Below are positions 32,314 to 44,019 of a stretch of DNA of 64,000 bases, piece after piece (position 1 is the stretch's first letter; every line of letters starts with the position of its first letter). The DNA is from Derxia gummosa DSM 723. Lineage in GTDB: Bacteria > Pseudomonadota > Gammaproteobacteria > Burkholderiales > Burkholderiaceae_E. The position numbers and the translations under genes were made by a program. The stretch lies in assembly GCF_000482785.1 (NCBI RefSeq), contig NZ_KI519499.1, positions 767,776 to 831,775 on the forward strand. Direction: 5' to 3'. The notes under the pieces were generated by a model. It was given only the letters and a program-made list of their open reading frames with translations. It did not search any database and had not been told where the DNA came from.

Positions 32314-33240
32314 TCACGCCGCGATCGCTCCCGGCATCAGCCGCACCGGCCGCGCCGCCTCCACGTCCTGGCCCAGATCGCCGAGCGCGTGGATGCTGGT
32401 CGAGGCCCCGTGCGTCGGCGGCAGCGGCACCGGCGTCGTGCCCGCCACGCGGCGCATCTCGACGCGCGGCGCGGCGCACTTCACCGCGCCGAAGATGCTC
32501 GCGAAGGCCACATCGGCCGCGTCGCGCCCGGTGCCGATGCGGATCAGGTCGGTCACGGCGCACAGGCCCGTCGGGTCGAACAGGTACCAGCGCTCGCCGA
32601 GCCAGCACTCCACGTAGGCGTGGAAATCCATCGGGTCATCGCGCGGGCCGTCGCTGTAGTCGATGCCCGCGACGAAACGCGCCGGTATCGACAGCGCGCG
32701 GCACAGCCCGATCATCAGATGCGCGAAATCGCGGCACACGCCGCGCCGGTCCACCAGCGTGTCCACCGCCGAGGTGGACGGATTGGTGAAGCCGGACTGG
32801 AAGCGCACATGCTTGCGCACCCAGTCGCGCACCGCCATCACGCGCACGTGGCCCGGCGGCAGCTTGCCGAACTCGGCCTGGGCGAATTCGCCGAGCCGGT
32901 CCGACTGGCAGTAGCGGCTCGGCAGCAGGAAGCGCACGGTGTCCACTGGCAGATCGGCCACGCTGCGCTCGCCCAGCTGCTCGATCGGCGTGAAATCTGC
33001 CGCGAGCGCGATGCGGCAGGCGTACTCGATGCTCAGCTCGCCCTTGCCGGCGTTGATGCGCAGGAAGCGGTTGGCGTTGAGCCGGTCGGTGTACCAGTCG
33101 CTGTGCTCGGCGCCGAACAGCGACAGCGATTCGCCGGTGACGATCTGCGCCGCCGTGCGGGCCGGGGCGATGTTGAGGATGAGGGTGGCCTTGTCGGCGA
33201 CCTCGTAATCGAGGCCGAGCTGAAGTTCGAATTCGGTCAT
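32314..33240 (-). CDS. Transglutaminase-like cysteine protease-fold protein
   Basis: A 308-residue cytoplasmic-looking protein with no signal peptide. The N-terminal half matches the bacterial transglutaminase-like N domain and the core has the full triad: C169 in GVCRDFAHL, H207 in DFHAYVEC and D222 in FDPTG. Proteins of this type are often linked to peptide or amide-bond chemistry but the substrate is unknown. It is convergent with moaA and divergent from moeA. Confidence 0.88.
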   Translation of the reverse strand: MTEFELQLGLDYEVADKATLILNIAPARTAAQIVTGESLSLFGAEHSDWYTDRLNANRFLRINAGKGELSIEYACRIALAADFTPIEQLGERSVADLPVDTVRFLLPSRYCQSDRLGEFAQAEFGKLPPGHVRVMAVRDWVRKHVRFQSGFTNPSTSAVDTLVDRRGVCRDFAHLMIGLCRALSIPARFVAGIDYSDGPRDDPMDFHAYVECWLGERWYLFDPTGLCAVTDLIRIGTGRDAADVAFASIFGAVKCAAPRVEMRRVAGTTPVPLPPTHGASTSIHALGDLGQDVEAARPVRLMPGAIAA

Positions 33241-33529
33241 GACCGTTCCGTGCGGAGCGGGGCGCTTGCCCGACGGCCAGGGCCGGCGCCGCCGCGAGCT
33301 GCCGGCCGACGCCCGCGCGCCGCGCCTCGGGGCGCCGGTCGGGATGCTGGCATCCTAGGCAGCCCGCGCCGGCCTCGCCGTCGGCCGCCGGCGCCGCGAA
33401 CTGTCGGTGCCGGCCCACGCGGGCCGCTTGCCGTCGCCGGTCCGGCGCGCGGCCGCAAGCGGCCCGAGGCGCCAGGGCGGCCGGCACCGCCGCCCGGCCA
33501 TCGCCCCCGAACACAACCTCGCTCCCGCC

Positions 33530-34855
33530 ATGACCACCAAGACGCTCGACGACATCGTTTCCTGCCTCAACGGCTACGACCCCGACGCGCTCGGCGCCGA
33601 CCTCGCGCGCCAGGCCATCCTCGACTTCGTGCGCCCGGTGGCCGCGACCGAGACCGTGCCGCTGCGCGCCGCGCTCGGCCGCATCCTCGCCGCCGACGTG
33701 ACCAGCCCGATCAACGTGCCCGGCCACGACAACTCGGCGATGGACGGCTATGCCTTCGCCGGCAGCGCCCTCGCCGCCCGCGCCGCCGACGCGCCGCTCG
33801 AACTGCTGCTCGGCGCCACGCTGCACGCCGGCGCCGCGCCCGCCGCCCTGCCCGCGCCCGACCAGTGCCTGCGCATCATGACCGGCGCCGTCATCCCGTC
33901 CGGCTGCGACACCGTCGTGCCCCAGGAATTCTGCGAACTGGCCGACACGCCCGCCGGCCGCGTCATGCGCGTGTCGCCCGCGCTGTGCGGCCAGCTCAAG
34001 CCCGGCGACAACGTGCGCCTGCGCGGCGAAGACCTCGCCACCGGCAGCCGCGCGCTCGCCGCCGGCCGCCGCCTGCGCCCGGCCGACCTCGGCCTGCTCG
34101 CCTCGCTCGGCATCGCGCAGGTGGAGGTGAAGCACCGGCTGCGCGTGGCGTTCTTCAGCACCGGCGACGAGCTGGTGCCCGTCGGCGAGCCGCTGCGCCC
34201 CGGCGCCATCTACGACAGCAACGGCACGACGATCGCCGCGATGCTCGCGCGCCTGGGCGTGGACGTGATCGACCTCGGCAACGTCAGGGACGATCCGGCG
34301 CTGCTCGAAGCCGCGCTGCGCCGCGCCGCCGGCGAGGCCGACGCGGTCATCACCTCGGGCGGCGTGAGCGTGGGCGAGGCCGACTTCACCAAGCAGGTGA
34401 TGGCGCGCTGCGGCGAGGTCGCGTTCTGGAAGATGTCGATCCGCCCGGGCCGGCCGATGGCCTTCGGCCGCATCTGGGCCGATGACGCGCGCGCGGGCGA
34501 CGGCGCGGTGATGTTCGGCCTGCCGGGCAATCCGGTCGCGGTGATGGCGACCTTCTACTGCTTCGTGCGCGACGCGCTGCTGACGATGGCCGGCGAGGCC
34601 GTCAGGCCGCTGCCGCGCTTCAAGGTGCCGCTCGCCACCGCCGTGAAGAAGAAGCCCGGCCGCACCGAATTCCAGCGCGTGCGGCTGGTGGCGGACGAGG
34701 CCGGCGTGCTGCGCGCCCACCTCACCGGCGCCCAGGGCTCGGGCATCCTGCGCTCGATGAGCGAGGCCGACGGGCTGATCGTGCTGCCGCAGGACCAGGG
34801 CGGCATGGCCGTCGGCGAGCTGGTGGACGTGATTCCGTTCGAGGGGCTGGTCTGA
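33530..34855 (+). CDS. moeA: Molybdopterin molybdenumtransferase MoeA
   Basis: Inserts molybdate into adenylylated molybdopterin, the last step of cofactor synthesis. The ATG at 33530 gives 441 residues, typical length. Recognisable are NVPGHDNSAMDGYAF, TGAVIPSGCDTVV, IYDSNGTTIAAML, SGGVSVGEADF and GLPGNPVAVM. The 289 bases upstream contain no other gene. Its stop codon directly abuts the stop of the convergent rraA. Confidence 0.96.
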   Translation: MTTKTLDDIVSCLNGYDPDALGADLARQAILDFVRPVAATETVPLRAALGRILAADVTSPINVPGHDNSAMDGYAFAGSALAARAADAPLELLLGATLHAGAAPAALPAPDQCLRIMTGAVIPSGCDTVVPQEFCELADTPAGRVMRVSPALCGQLKPGDNVRLRGEDLATGSRALAAGRRLRPADLGLLASLGIAQVEVKHRLRVAFFSTGDELVPVGEPLRPGAIYDSNGTTIAAMLARLGVDVIDLGNVRDDPALLEAALRRAAGEADAVITSGGVSVGEADFTKQVMARCGEVAFWKMSIRPGRPMAFGRIWADDARAGDGAVMFGLPGNPVAVMATFYCFVRDALLTMAGEAVRPLPRFKVPLATAVKKKPGRTEFQRVRLVADEAGVLRAHLTGAQGSGILRSMSEADGLIVLPQDQGGMAVGELVDVIPFEGLV

Positions 34856-35353
34856 TCAGCCGAGGCTGATGTCGCTGACGAGCACGCCGTCCTCGTCGGC
34901 ATAGACCCAGTCGCCCGGGCGCACGACGCCGCCCGGGAACTGCACGGCGATGTCGCGCTGGCCGCCGTTGGCCTTGACGCTCTTCTGCGGATGGGTGGCG
35001 AGCGCGTAGATGCCGACCTCGCAGGCGGCCAGTTCGCGGGTGTCGCGCACGCAGCCGTTCACGAGCACGCCGGCCCAGCCGTTCTTGGCGGCGAGCACGC
35101 CGAGGTTGCCGCCGACCATCGCGCAGCGCATCGAGCCGCCGCCGTCCACGACCAGCACGCGGCCCTCGCCCGGCTCGCCGAGGATGGTGCGCACCTGGGT
35201 GTTGTCCTCGAAGGCCTTGAGCGTCACGGCTGGGCCGGCAAAGCCCTTGAGGCCACCGAAGCTGCGCCAGCCCGGCGCGAGCACGCGCAGCGCGCCGGTG
35301 GCGATGCGGTCCTCGTTCGCGTCGCAGAGGTCGGTGGTGGCGGGATAGGTCAT
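34856..35353 (-). CDS. rraA: RraA family protein (RNase E activity regulator / 4-hydroxy-4-methyl-2-oxoglutarate aldolase-type)
   Basis: A 165-residue RraA-fold protein. In E. coli RraA binds the RNase E scaffold and inhibits cleavage; relatives in other bacteria are HMG/oxaloacetate aldolases. The family core [17 protein letters not shown] and [10 protein letters not shown], with the metal-site Arg-Asp pair, is present, so aldolase activity cannot be excluded. Its presence near rne is suggestive but they are not in one operon. The moeA and rraA stop codons share the hexamer TGATCA. Confidence 0.88.
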   Translation of the reverse strand: MTYPATTDLCDANEDRIATGALRVLAPGWRSFGGLKGFAGPAVTLKAFEDNTQVRTILGEPGEGRVLVVDGGGSMRCAMVGGNLGVLAAKNGWAGVLVNGCVRDTRELAACEVGIYALATHPQKSVKANGGQRDIAVQFPGGVVRPGDWVYADEDGVLVSDISLG

Positions 35354-35535
35354 GGCGTTCTCCTGTGAGGGTGGGATGCGCTGCGCCCCGCTCGCGTGGC
35401 GGGCGGCGAAGGCCGTCTTTTGCCCGTCGCGGCCGACGCCTCGCTTACACGGGCGTTACGCCGGGCGGCGGGCATCGCGGCCCGGCAACGGTCCGCCGGT
35501 TCCGGCCAGCCCGGCACGCGCGCGGTACGGAAAAC

Positions 35536-36852
35536 TCAGGCCGACGCCAGCCGCGCCGCCCGCGCGCGTCGGCCTTCGCCCACGCGCCAGGCGCTCGCGA
35601 CCGCCAGCGTCTGCCCGACCGCCACGCACACCAGCACCGTGCGGAAATGCCCCGCGTCCATCGCGCCGCCGAGCAGCAGCGGCGTGACGCCGAGGCCGAT
35701 GTCGAGCCCCGAATACACGAAGCCGTACACCCGCCCGTAGCTCGCCGCCGCGAAGCGCCCGGCCGCCGCCCGCCGCACCAGCAGGTCGCGGTTCGGCATC
35801 GCGATGCCGACCGAGAAGCCGATCGCCGCCAGCATCGGCAGCACCGCCCAGGCCGGCGGCAGACCGGTCGCGAGCAGCGCCGCGAGCGCGGCCGAGATGA
35901 GCAGCACGATCGCGATCGGCCGGTCGTTGTTGTCGGTGCGCGCGGCGACGAAGCCGCCCGCGAAGGTGCCCGCCGCGCCCGCGAGCAGGAAGAGCGTGAT
36001 CGCGAAGGTCGAGGCCGAGCGCGCGAGGCCGAACACATGCTCCAGCGTCGGCGCGCCGAAGCTCTGCAACAGCCCGAAGGCAGCCGCCGAGGTCATGAAG
36101 AAGGCAAAGCACAGCCAGATCGCCGGCACGCGCAGGAAGGCGAAGGCGCCCTCGGCGACCGGCTCGGCACGCGTCGCGCTGGTCGCACCCGCAGCCGCCA
36201 CCGGCCTGCCGCCCGCCCCGGCCGTGCCCTTGTCCGCCGCCCCGGCCTTGCCGTCCGCCCGCTCCTCCAGCAATCCGCGCCCGAACCACAACGCCAGCCA
36301 CGACAGCACCGCCACGCCCGCCGCCACCAGCGCCGCCGTGCGCCAGCCCGCCACGCCGGCCACGCCCGCGAGCAGCGGCGGCGACGCCGCCCAGCCCAGA
36401 TTGCCCGCCAGCGAATGCACCGAGAACGCATGCCCCAGCCGCGCCGGCTTCACCCGCCGGTTCAGCAGCGAAAAGTCGGCCGGATGGAACACGCAATTCC
36501 CTGCGCCCGCGAGCATCGCCGCCACCATCAGCGCCGGATACGACTGCGCCGACGCCAGCACCAGCGCCGCGAGCACGAAGCTGGCCGTGCCCGCCAGCAG
36601 CACCGGCACCGAGCCGAAGCGATCCACCACGAAGCCGGCCATCGCCTGCCCCATCGCGCTCACCGCGAAGAACAGCGTCACCAGAAAGCCCAGCTCGGCA
36701 TAGCCCACACCGAAGGCCGGCATCAGCCACGGAAACAGCGGCGCCAGCAACAGGTGGAAGAAGTGGGACACGCCATGCGCGAAACCCACCAGACCGATGA
36801 CCGCGGCATCCCGCGAAGGCGCCATCGGCGGCGCCTCAAGACTGATCGACAT
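35536..36852 (-). CDS. MFS transporter, Fsr (fosmidomycin-resistance)-like
   Basis: A 438-residue major facilitator with about 12 hydrophobic segments and a central polar Ala/Gly linker (residues ~205-240). HGVSHFFHLLLAPLFPWLM in helix 1 resembles the Fsr group, and GFVVDRFGSVPVLLAG is the loop 2-3 signature. I took the ATG at 36852; the frame is open for another 83 codons without membrane-like sequence. The gene is divergent from the peptide ABC operon. The substrate is unknown. Confidence 0.85.
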   Translation of the reverse strand: MSISLEAPPMAPSRDAAVIGLVGFAHGVSHFFHLLLAPLFPWLMPAFGVGYAELGFLVTLFFAVSAMGQAMAGFVVDRFGSVPVLLAGTASFVLAALVLASAQSYPALMVAAMLAGAGNCVFHPADFSLLNRRVKPARLGHAFSVHSLAGNLGWAASPPLLAGVAGVAGWRTAALVAAGVAVLSWLALWFGRGLLEERADGKAGAADKGTAGAGGRPVAAAGATSATRAEPVAEGAFAFLRVPAIWLCFAFFMTSAAAFGLLQSFGAPTLEHVFGLARSASTFAITLFLLAGAAGTFAGGFVAARTDNNDRPIAIVLLISAALAALLATGLPPAWAVLPMLAAIGFSVGIAMPNRDLLVRRAAAGRFAAASYGRVYGFVYSGLDIGLGVTPLLLGGAMDAGHFRTVLVCVAVGQTLAVASAWRVGEGRRARAARLASA

Positions 36853-37009
36853 GAAACTCCGGAACTCCAGTGGCGCCGGCCGCCAGCGCGACGCCCGATT
36901 GCAACCGCTTGCCGTTCCGGAGCCCGTGCTGGCACGGAACCCGCAAGCGCGAGGGCCGCATCCTAGACGCTTCATGTCAACATCGCGCGCCCAGAAACAC
37001 CTGCACAGG

Positions 37010-39250
37010 ATGACGACAGCCATGCCGCTCCACCGCTGGTCACGACGCCTTGCCCTCCTCCTCGCCGCCAGCCTGCTGCTGCTTGCCGGCTGCTCCGGCA
37101 ACGCGCCCTATCCCGACGACTGGATCCGCAGCAACACGCTGTTCACCACCTTCAACGAGCGGCCGAAGTACTTCGACCCGATCAGCTCCTACAGCACCAA
37201 CGAGACGCCCTGGACCTACGGCGTGTTCGAGCCGCTGTACCAGTACCACTACCTCAAGCGGCCCTACGAGCTGATCCCGCGCACCGCGCTCGACCTGCCC
37301 GAGCCGCGCTACTACGCCAAGGACGGCCGCGAGCTGAGCGGCGATCCGCCCGCGAGCGAGGTGGCCGAGAGCGTGTACGTCATCCGCATCAAGCCGGGCG
37401 TGCGCTATGCGCCGCATCCTGCCTTCGCAAAGGACGAGGCCGGCAACTACCGCTACCACGCGCTCGCCGAGAGCGACCTCGACGGCAAGTACTCGCCCTG
37501 GGACTTCCAGTACACCGGCACCCGCGAGCTGACCGCCGACGACTACATCTACGGCATCAAGCGCCACGCCAGCCCCTGGAACGGCACGCCGGCGCGCTTC
37601 TACCCGGTCATCGCGCAGTTCGTCGTCGGGCTGCGCGACCTCGGCAACCGGCTCAAGGCCCAGCAGGAAGCCGAACTCAAGTCGGGCAAGGCGCCGCAAT
37701 GGCATGACCTGCGCGAGGCGCCCTTCAGCGGCGCGCGCGCGCTCGATCCGCACACGCTGGAACTGCGCATCGTCGGCAAGTACCCGCAGACCAAGTACTG
37801 GCTCGCGATGACCTTCTTCGCGCCCGTGCCCTGGGAGGCCGAGCGCTTCTACAGCCAGCCCGGCATGGCGGGGCACAGCCTGTCGCTCAACACCTGGCCG
37901 GTCGGCACCGGGCCTTTCATGATCGAAAGCCAGCGCCCCAACCAGTACGTGATGGTGCGCAACCCCAACTTTCACGGCATGACCTACCCCTGCGAAGGCA
38001 AGCCCGGCGACAAGGAAGCCGGCCTGCTCGACGACTGCGGCAAGCCCCTGCCCTTCGTCGATCGCGTCGTGTCCACCAACGAGAAGGAAAGCGAGCCGGG
38101 CCAGACCCGCCTGCTCCAGGGCTATGCCGACGTGCTCGACATCGACCGCTCCGACCGCGGCTTCGTGTTCCAGCGCCAGCTCATCGAGAAGACCGGGCGC
38201 TGGAAGCTGCTGGTCGATCACGGCGTGCAGCTGCCGTCGGCCTTCGACCCGACGGTCTGGTACATCGGCTTCAACATGCTCGACCCGGTGGTCGGCAACG
38301 GACGCACTCCGGCCGAGGCCGAGCGCAACCGCAAGCTGCGGCAGGCGCTGTCGATCGCGACCGACTGGGAGGAGTACGCGAGCGTCTTCTTCGACGTGTA
38401 CGGCGACGCGCGCGCGGCGATGGGTCCGGTGCCGCCCGGCCTGTTCGGCTACCGCGACGGCGAGGCCGGCCTCAACCCGGTCACGCATGTGTGGAAGCAC
38501 GGCCATGCCGAGCGCCGCCCGCTCGACGAGGCGAAGAAGCTGCTGGCCGAGGCCGGCTACCCGAACGGCATCGACAGCAAGACCGGCCGCCCACTCGTCC
38601 TCTACTACGACAGCAACGGCGCCGGCCCGGCCTCGCAGGCGCGCTTCGACTGGCAGATCAAGCAGGCCGCGCGGCTCGGCATCCAGCTGGAGGTGCGCGC
38701 GACCGACTACAACCGCTACCAGGACCGCATCCGGCAGGGGCAGGTGCAGATCTTCGTGCGCGGCTGGAATGCCGACTATCCCGACCCGGAGAACTTCCTG
38801 TTCCTGCTCTATGGCCCGAACGGCAAGGTCAAGCACGAGGGCGACAACGACACGAACTACGAGAACCCCGAGTTCGACCGCCTGTTCGAGAAGATGTCCA
38901 CGATGACCGACGGCCCCGAGAAGCAGGCCATCATCGACCGCATGGTCAAGATCGTGCGCGACGACGCGGCCTGGATGTGGGGGCTGTGGCCAGCCTCGGC
39001 GGGCAACTACCAGCAATGGGTGCACAACGGCTTCCCGACCATCATCAACCGCAACACGCCGCTCTATCTGCGCATCGACCCCGAGCTGCGCGCGAAGCGC
39101 ATCGCCGAATGGAACCGGCCGGTACTGTGGCCGCTGGCGGTGCTGGCGCTGATCGCGGCGCTCGTGGCCTGGCCGGTATGGCGCGCCTGGCAGCGGCGCG
39201 AGAACGCGACCGGCCGCGCGCCGGCCATCGACCTGAACGCGCGAGGCTGA
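37010..39250 (+). CDS. Peptide ABC transporter substrate-binding lipoprotein with C-terminal membrane helix
   Basis: A 746-residue SBP_bac_5 family protein. It has a basic start, a hydrophobic run and a lipobox LAGC (signal peptidase II site), so it should be a lipoprotein. The large binding domain contains YGVFEPLY, RIKPGVRYAPHP and a WNADYPDPENFLFLLYG block typical of peptide-binding proteins. Unusually, the C terminus has a membrane segment (about WPLAVLALIAALVAWPVW) and a basic cytoplasmic tail, giving two anchors. It is the first gene of a four-gene importer; the next ATG follows four bases later. The ATG at 37022 is an alternative start. Confidence 0.9.
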   Translation: MTTAMPLHRWSRRLALLLAASLLLLAGCSGNAPYPDDWIRSNTLFTTFNERPKYFDPISSYSTNETPWTYGVFEPLYQYHYLKRPYELIPRTALDLPEPRYYAKDGRELSGDPPASEVAESVYVIRIKPGVRYAPHPAFAKDEAGNYRYHALAESDLDGKYSPWDFQYTGTRELTADDYIYGIKRHASPWNGTPARFYPVIAQFVVGLRDLGNRLKAQQEAELKSGKAPQWHDLREAPFSGARALDPHTLELRIVGKYPQTKYWLAMTFFAPVPWEAERFYSQPGMAGHSLSLNTWPVGTGPFMIESQRPNQYVMVRNPNFHGMTYPCEGKPGDKEAGLLDDCGKPLPFVDRVVSTNEKESEPGQTRLLQGYADVLDIDRSDRGFVFQRQLIEKTGRWKLLVDHGVQLPSAFDPTVWYIGFNMLDPVVGNGRTPAEAERNRKLRQALSIATDWEEYASVFFDVYGDARAAMGPVPPGLFGYRDGEAGLNPVTHVWKHGHAERRPLDEAKKLLAEAGYPNGIDSKTGRPLVLYYDSNGAGPASQARFDWQIKQAARLGIQLEVRATDYNRYQDRIRQGQVQIFVRGWNADYPDPENFLFLLYGPNGKVKHEGDNDTNYENPEFDRLFEKMSTMTDGPEKQAIIDRMVKIVRDDAAWMWGLWPASAGNYQQWVHNGFPTIINRNTPLYLRIDPELRAKRIAEWNRPVLWPLAVLALIAALVAWPVWRAWQRRENATGRAPAIDLNARG

Positions 39251-39254
39251 CGCC

Positions 39255-40232
39255 ATGCTCACCTACCTCATCCGCCGCGTGCTGTACGCCGTGCTCGTGC
39301 TCATCGGCGTCAACCTGCTGACCTTCGTGCTGTTCTTCAGCGTCAACACGCCCGACGACATGGCGCGGCTCACGCTCGGCGAGCGGCGCGTCAGCCCCGA
39401 GGCCGTCGCGCGCTGGAAGGCCGACCGCGGCTTCGACAAGCCGACCTACTACAACCCCGAGGCCGAAGGCGTCGCGAAGCTGACCGACACCATCTTCTTC
39501 AACACCAGCGCCGACAGCGCGCGCTTCCGCTTCGGCCATGCCAACGACGGCCGCGAGATCCGCCACCAGATCGCCGAGCGCCTGCCCGCGTCGCTGGCGA
39601 TCGCGCTGCCGGTGTTCCTGGCGACGGTGGGCATCTCGATCGTGTTCGCGCTGGCGCTCGCGCTGCTGCGCGGCACGCGGCTCGATTCGGCGGGCGTGGT
39701 GACGCTCGTGGGGCTGATGTCGGTGTCGTCGCTGTTCTTCATCATCCTCGGGCAGTACCTGTTCTCGAAGATGCTGAGGCTCATGCCCGCGTCGGGCTTC
39801 GCGCCGGGGCCGGCGATGTTCACCTTCGTGCTGCTGCCGGTGGTGTGCATGATCCTCGCGCGGCTCGGGCCGGATTCGCGGCTCTACCGCTCGATCTACA
39901 TTGAGGAGCTGGGCAAGGACTACGTCCGCACCGCGCGCGCCAAGGGCCTGTCCGAAGCCGTGGTGCTGGTGCGCCATGTGCTGCGCAACTCGATGATCCC
40001 GATCATCACCGCGTCGAGCCTGCTGCTGCCGGCGCTGTTCGTCGGCTCGATCGTGACCGAGAGCTTCTTCTCGATCCCGGGCCTCGGCAGCCTGACCATC
40101 GAAGGCATCAACACCCAGGATTTCAACATCGTGCGGGCGATGGTGTTCTTCGGCTCGCTGCTGTACGTGGTGGCCTTCCTGCTTACCGACATCGCCTATT
40201 CCTGGGCCGATCCGCGTATCCGCCTGCACTGA
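39255..40232 (+). CDS. Peptide ABC transporter permease (DppB/YejB type)
   Basis: A 325-residue inner-membrane permease starting MLTYLIRRVLYAVLVLIGVN, the classical DppB-type first helix. The EAA loop that contacts the ATPase reads EELGKDYVRTARAKGLSEAVVL. Six membrane segments are apparent. The periplasmic loop after helix 1 is longer than in DppB, as in YejB proteins. Spacing of 4 and 7 bases to its neighbours indicates a tight operon. Confidence 0.93.
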   Translation: MLTYLIRRVLYAVLVLIGVNLLTFVLFFSVNTPDDMARLTLGERRVSPEAVARWKADRGFDKPTYYNPEAEGVAKLTDTIFFNTSADSARFRFGHANDGREIRHQIAERLPASLAIALPVFLATVGISIVFALALALLRGTRLDSAGVVTLVGLMSVSSLFFIILGQYLFSKMLRLMPASGFAPGPAMFTFVLLPVVCMILARLGPDSRLYRSIYIEELGKDYVRTARAKGLSEAVVLVRHVLRNSMIPIITASSLLLPALFVGSIVTESFFSIPGLGSLTIEGINTQDFNIVRAMVFFGSLLYVVAFLLTDIAYSWADPRIRLH

Positions 40233-40239
40233 GCCCGCC

Positions 40240-41652
40240 ATGAAGATCGTCATCCTCTGGACCGACGCGGTGATGTTCGCCCTCGTGATCGCCGTGCTCG
40301 GCTACGTGGCGCTGGTGCGTGCGACGCCGCATCTGGCGCAGACCTGGCGCCGCGCCTTCCGCAACGCGACCGGCGCGGTCACGGCCACCGTGCTGCTGCT
40401 GTTCGTGGCCGTCGGCCTGCTCGACTCGCTGCACTACCGGCCGCTGCTGCCGCAATCGACGGCGGCCGCGCCGGTGTTCACGCCTGTCACCTACTCGGCG
40501 CTCGATGCGCTGCTGCAAACGCTTGCAGATTCGCGCGAGCGCAGCTACTCGGCGCCGCTGGCCTGGCAGGGCTTCCAGAAGGAAGCCGTGCCCGGCGAGG
40601 GCGGCGAGGTGCTGCGCGACTTCCCGCGCCTCGACCACGGCGGCGCGCATCTGGCCGATCCCGACGCGCAATGGGCCGGCGACGTGACGCGGCGCGCACT
40701 CGGCGGGCTGGCGCTCGGCGGGCTGGCGGCGGTGCTCGCGGCGGCGCTGGCGACGGCGCTGGTCGCGCGCGGGCAGGAACATGCCCGCAACCCCTTCGCC
40801 ACCGCCTGGGCCGACATCCTCGCCCGCCGCACCGACTTCCCCGTGCGCGCCGTCATCGCCACGCTCGCCGTCGTCGCCTTCATCGCCGGGCCGGTCATCG
40901 CGCTCGCGGGCCACTATCACGTGCTCGGCACCGACCGCACCGGCCAGGACCTGCTCATGCTCGCGCTCAAGAGCATCCGCACCGCGCTCGTGATCGGCAC
41001 CATGACCACGCTCGTCACGCTGCCGATCGCGGTCGGCCTCGGCATCCTCGCGGGCTATCTGCGCGGCTGGGTCGATGAGGTGGTGCAGTACGTCTACACC
41101 GTCATCAACTCGATTCCCTACGTGCTGCTGATCGCGGCGGCGGTGCTGATCCTGCTGATCTTCATCGACCGCAACGCGGCGCTGTTCGCCACCCAGGCCG
41201 AGCGCACCGACGCGCGGCTGTTCTTCCTGTGCGTGATCCTCGGCATGACGAGCTGGACCGAGCTGTGCCGCCTCGTGCGCGGCGAGGTGCTCAAGCTGCG
41301 CGAACTCGAATACGTGCAGGCGGCGCAAGCCTTCGGCACCAGCACCTGGCGGATCATGACCGCGCACCTGCTGCCCAACGTGATGCACCTCATCCTCATC
41401 AACATCGTCATCAGCTTCTCGGGGCTGGTGCTGGCCGAGGCGGTGCTCACCTACGTGGGCGTCGGCGTCGATCCGACGATGGCGAGCTTCGGCAGCCTCA
41501 TCAACACCTCGCGCAGCGAACTCGCGCGCGACCCCGTCATCTGGTGGACGCTCGCGACCGCCTTCGGCTTCATGTTCACGCTCGTGCTGTCGGCCAACCT
41601 GTTCTCCGACGCCGTGCGCGATGCCTTCGATCCGCGCTCGGTGCGGCGCTGA
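40240..41652 (+). CDS. Peptide ABC transporter permease (DppC/YejE type)
   Basis: A 470-residue permease. The C-terminal half holds the transport domain with GTDRTGQDLLMLALKSIRTAL and the EAA loop (LRELEYVQAAQAFGTSTWRIM). The N-terminal 190 residues form an extra region with about three helices and a periplasmic stretch, much longer than DppC's, which resembles YejE-type permeases. It pairs with the upstream permease. Confidence 0.92.
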   Translation: MKIVILWTDAVMFALVIAVLGYVALVRATPHLAQTWRRAFRNATGAVTATVLLLFVAVGLLDSLHYRPLLPQSTAAAPVFTPVTYSALDALLQTLADSRERSYSAPLAWQGFQKEAVPGEGGEVLRDFPRLDHGGAHLADPDAQWAGDVTRRALGGLALGGLAAVLAAALATALVARGQEHARNPFATAWADILARRTDFPVRAVIATLAVVAFIAGPVIALAGHYHVLGTDRTGQDLLMLALKSIRTALVIGTMTTLVTLPIAVGLGILAGYLRGWVDEVVQYVYTVINSIPYVLLIAAAVLILLIFIDRNAALFATQAERTDARLFFLCVILGMTSWTELCRLVRGEVLKLRELEYVQAAQAFGTSTWRIMTAHLLPNVMHLILINIVISFSGLVLAEAVLTYVGVGVDPTMASFGSLINTSRSELARDPVIWWTLATAFGFMFTLVLSANLFSDAVRDAFDPRSVRR

Positions 41653-41717
41653 GCCGCGCACCGCGCCCGTCACGCCCACTGTCACCGATCCACGCCGCCC
41701 CACGCCCAGGACGCCGC

Positions 41718-43724
<2,007 letters not shown>

Positions 43725-44019
43725 ACCCGGCGCACGGCCCGCTCCGGGCCGACACCAGCTCCCACCGGACCTCGCCCAACACAGATCAGCGTCACCCGAC
43801 GGGCGTCAGCACCACCGTCTCGCGCGCGCAAGTACCACCGTCTCGGCATTGCAACGCGCGAATTGTTACGCGTTTCTCTTTCGTTGCCGATATCTGTCCC
43901 GAACCTGAAGAATTGGTTACCTAGATCGCGTTGTCCTGCGTCAATCACGGCGGCGCGATCGGGCAGCCGCGGCGCGCCAGCCACAAACAACAAGACCGTC
44001 CCTTCTTCAGGATCCGCTC
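43725..44019 (+). other. Upstream region of the TonB-dependent receptor
   Basis: About 295 non-coding bases. ACCACCGTCTCG occurs twice (43811-43822 and 43834-43845). The stretch 43860-43920 is AT-richer than its surroundings and probably holds the receptor promoter, but I could not place -35 and -10 hexamers at proper spacing. No Fur box was evident. Confidence 0.4.
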
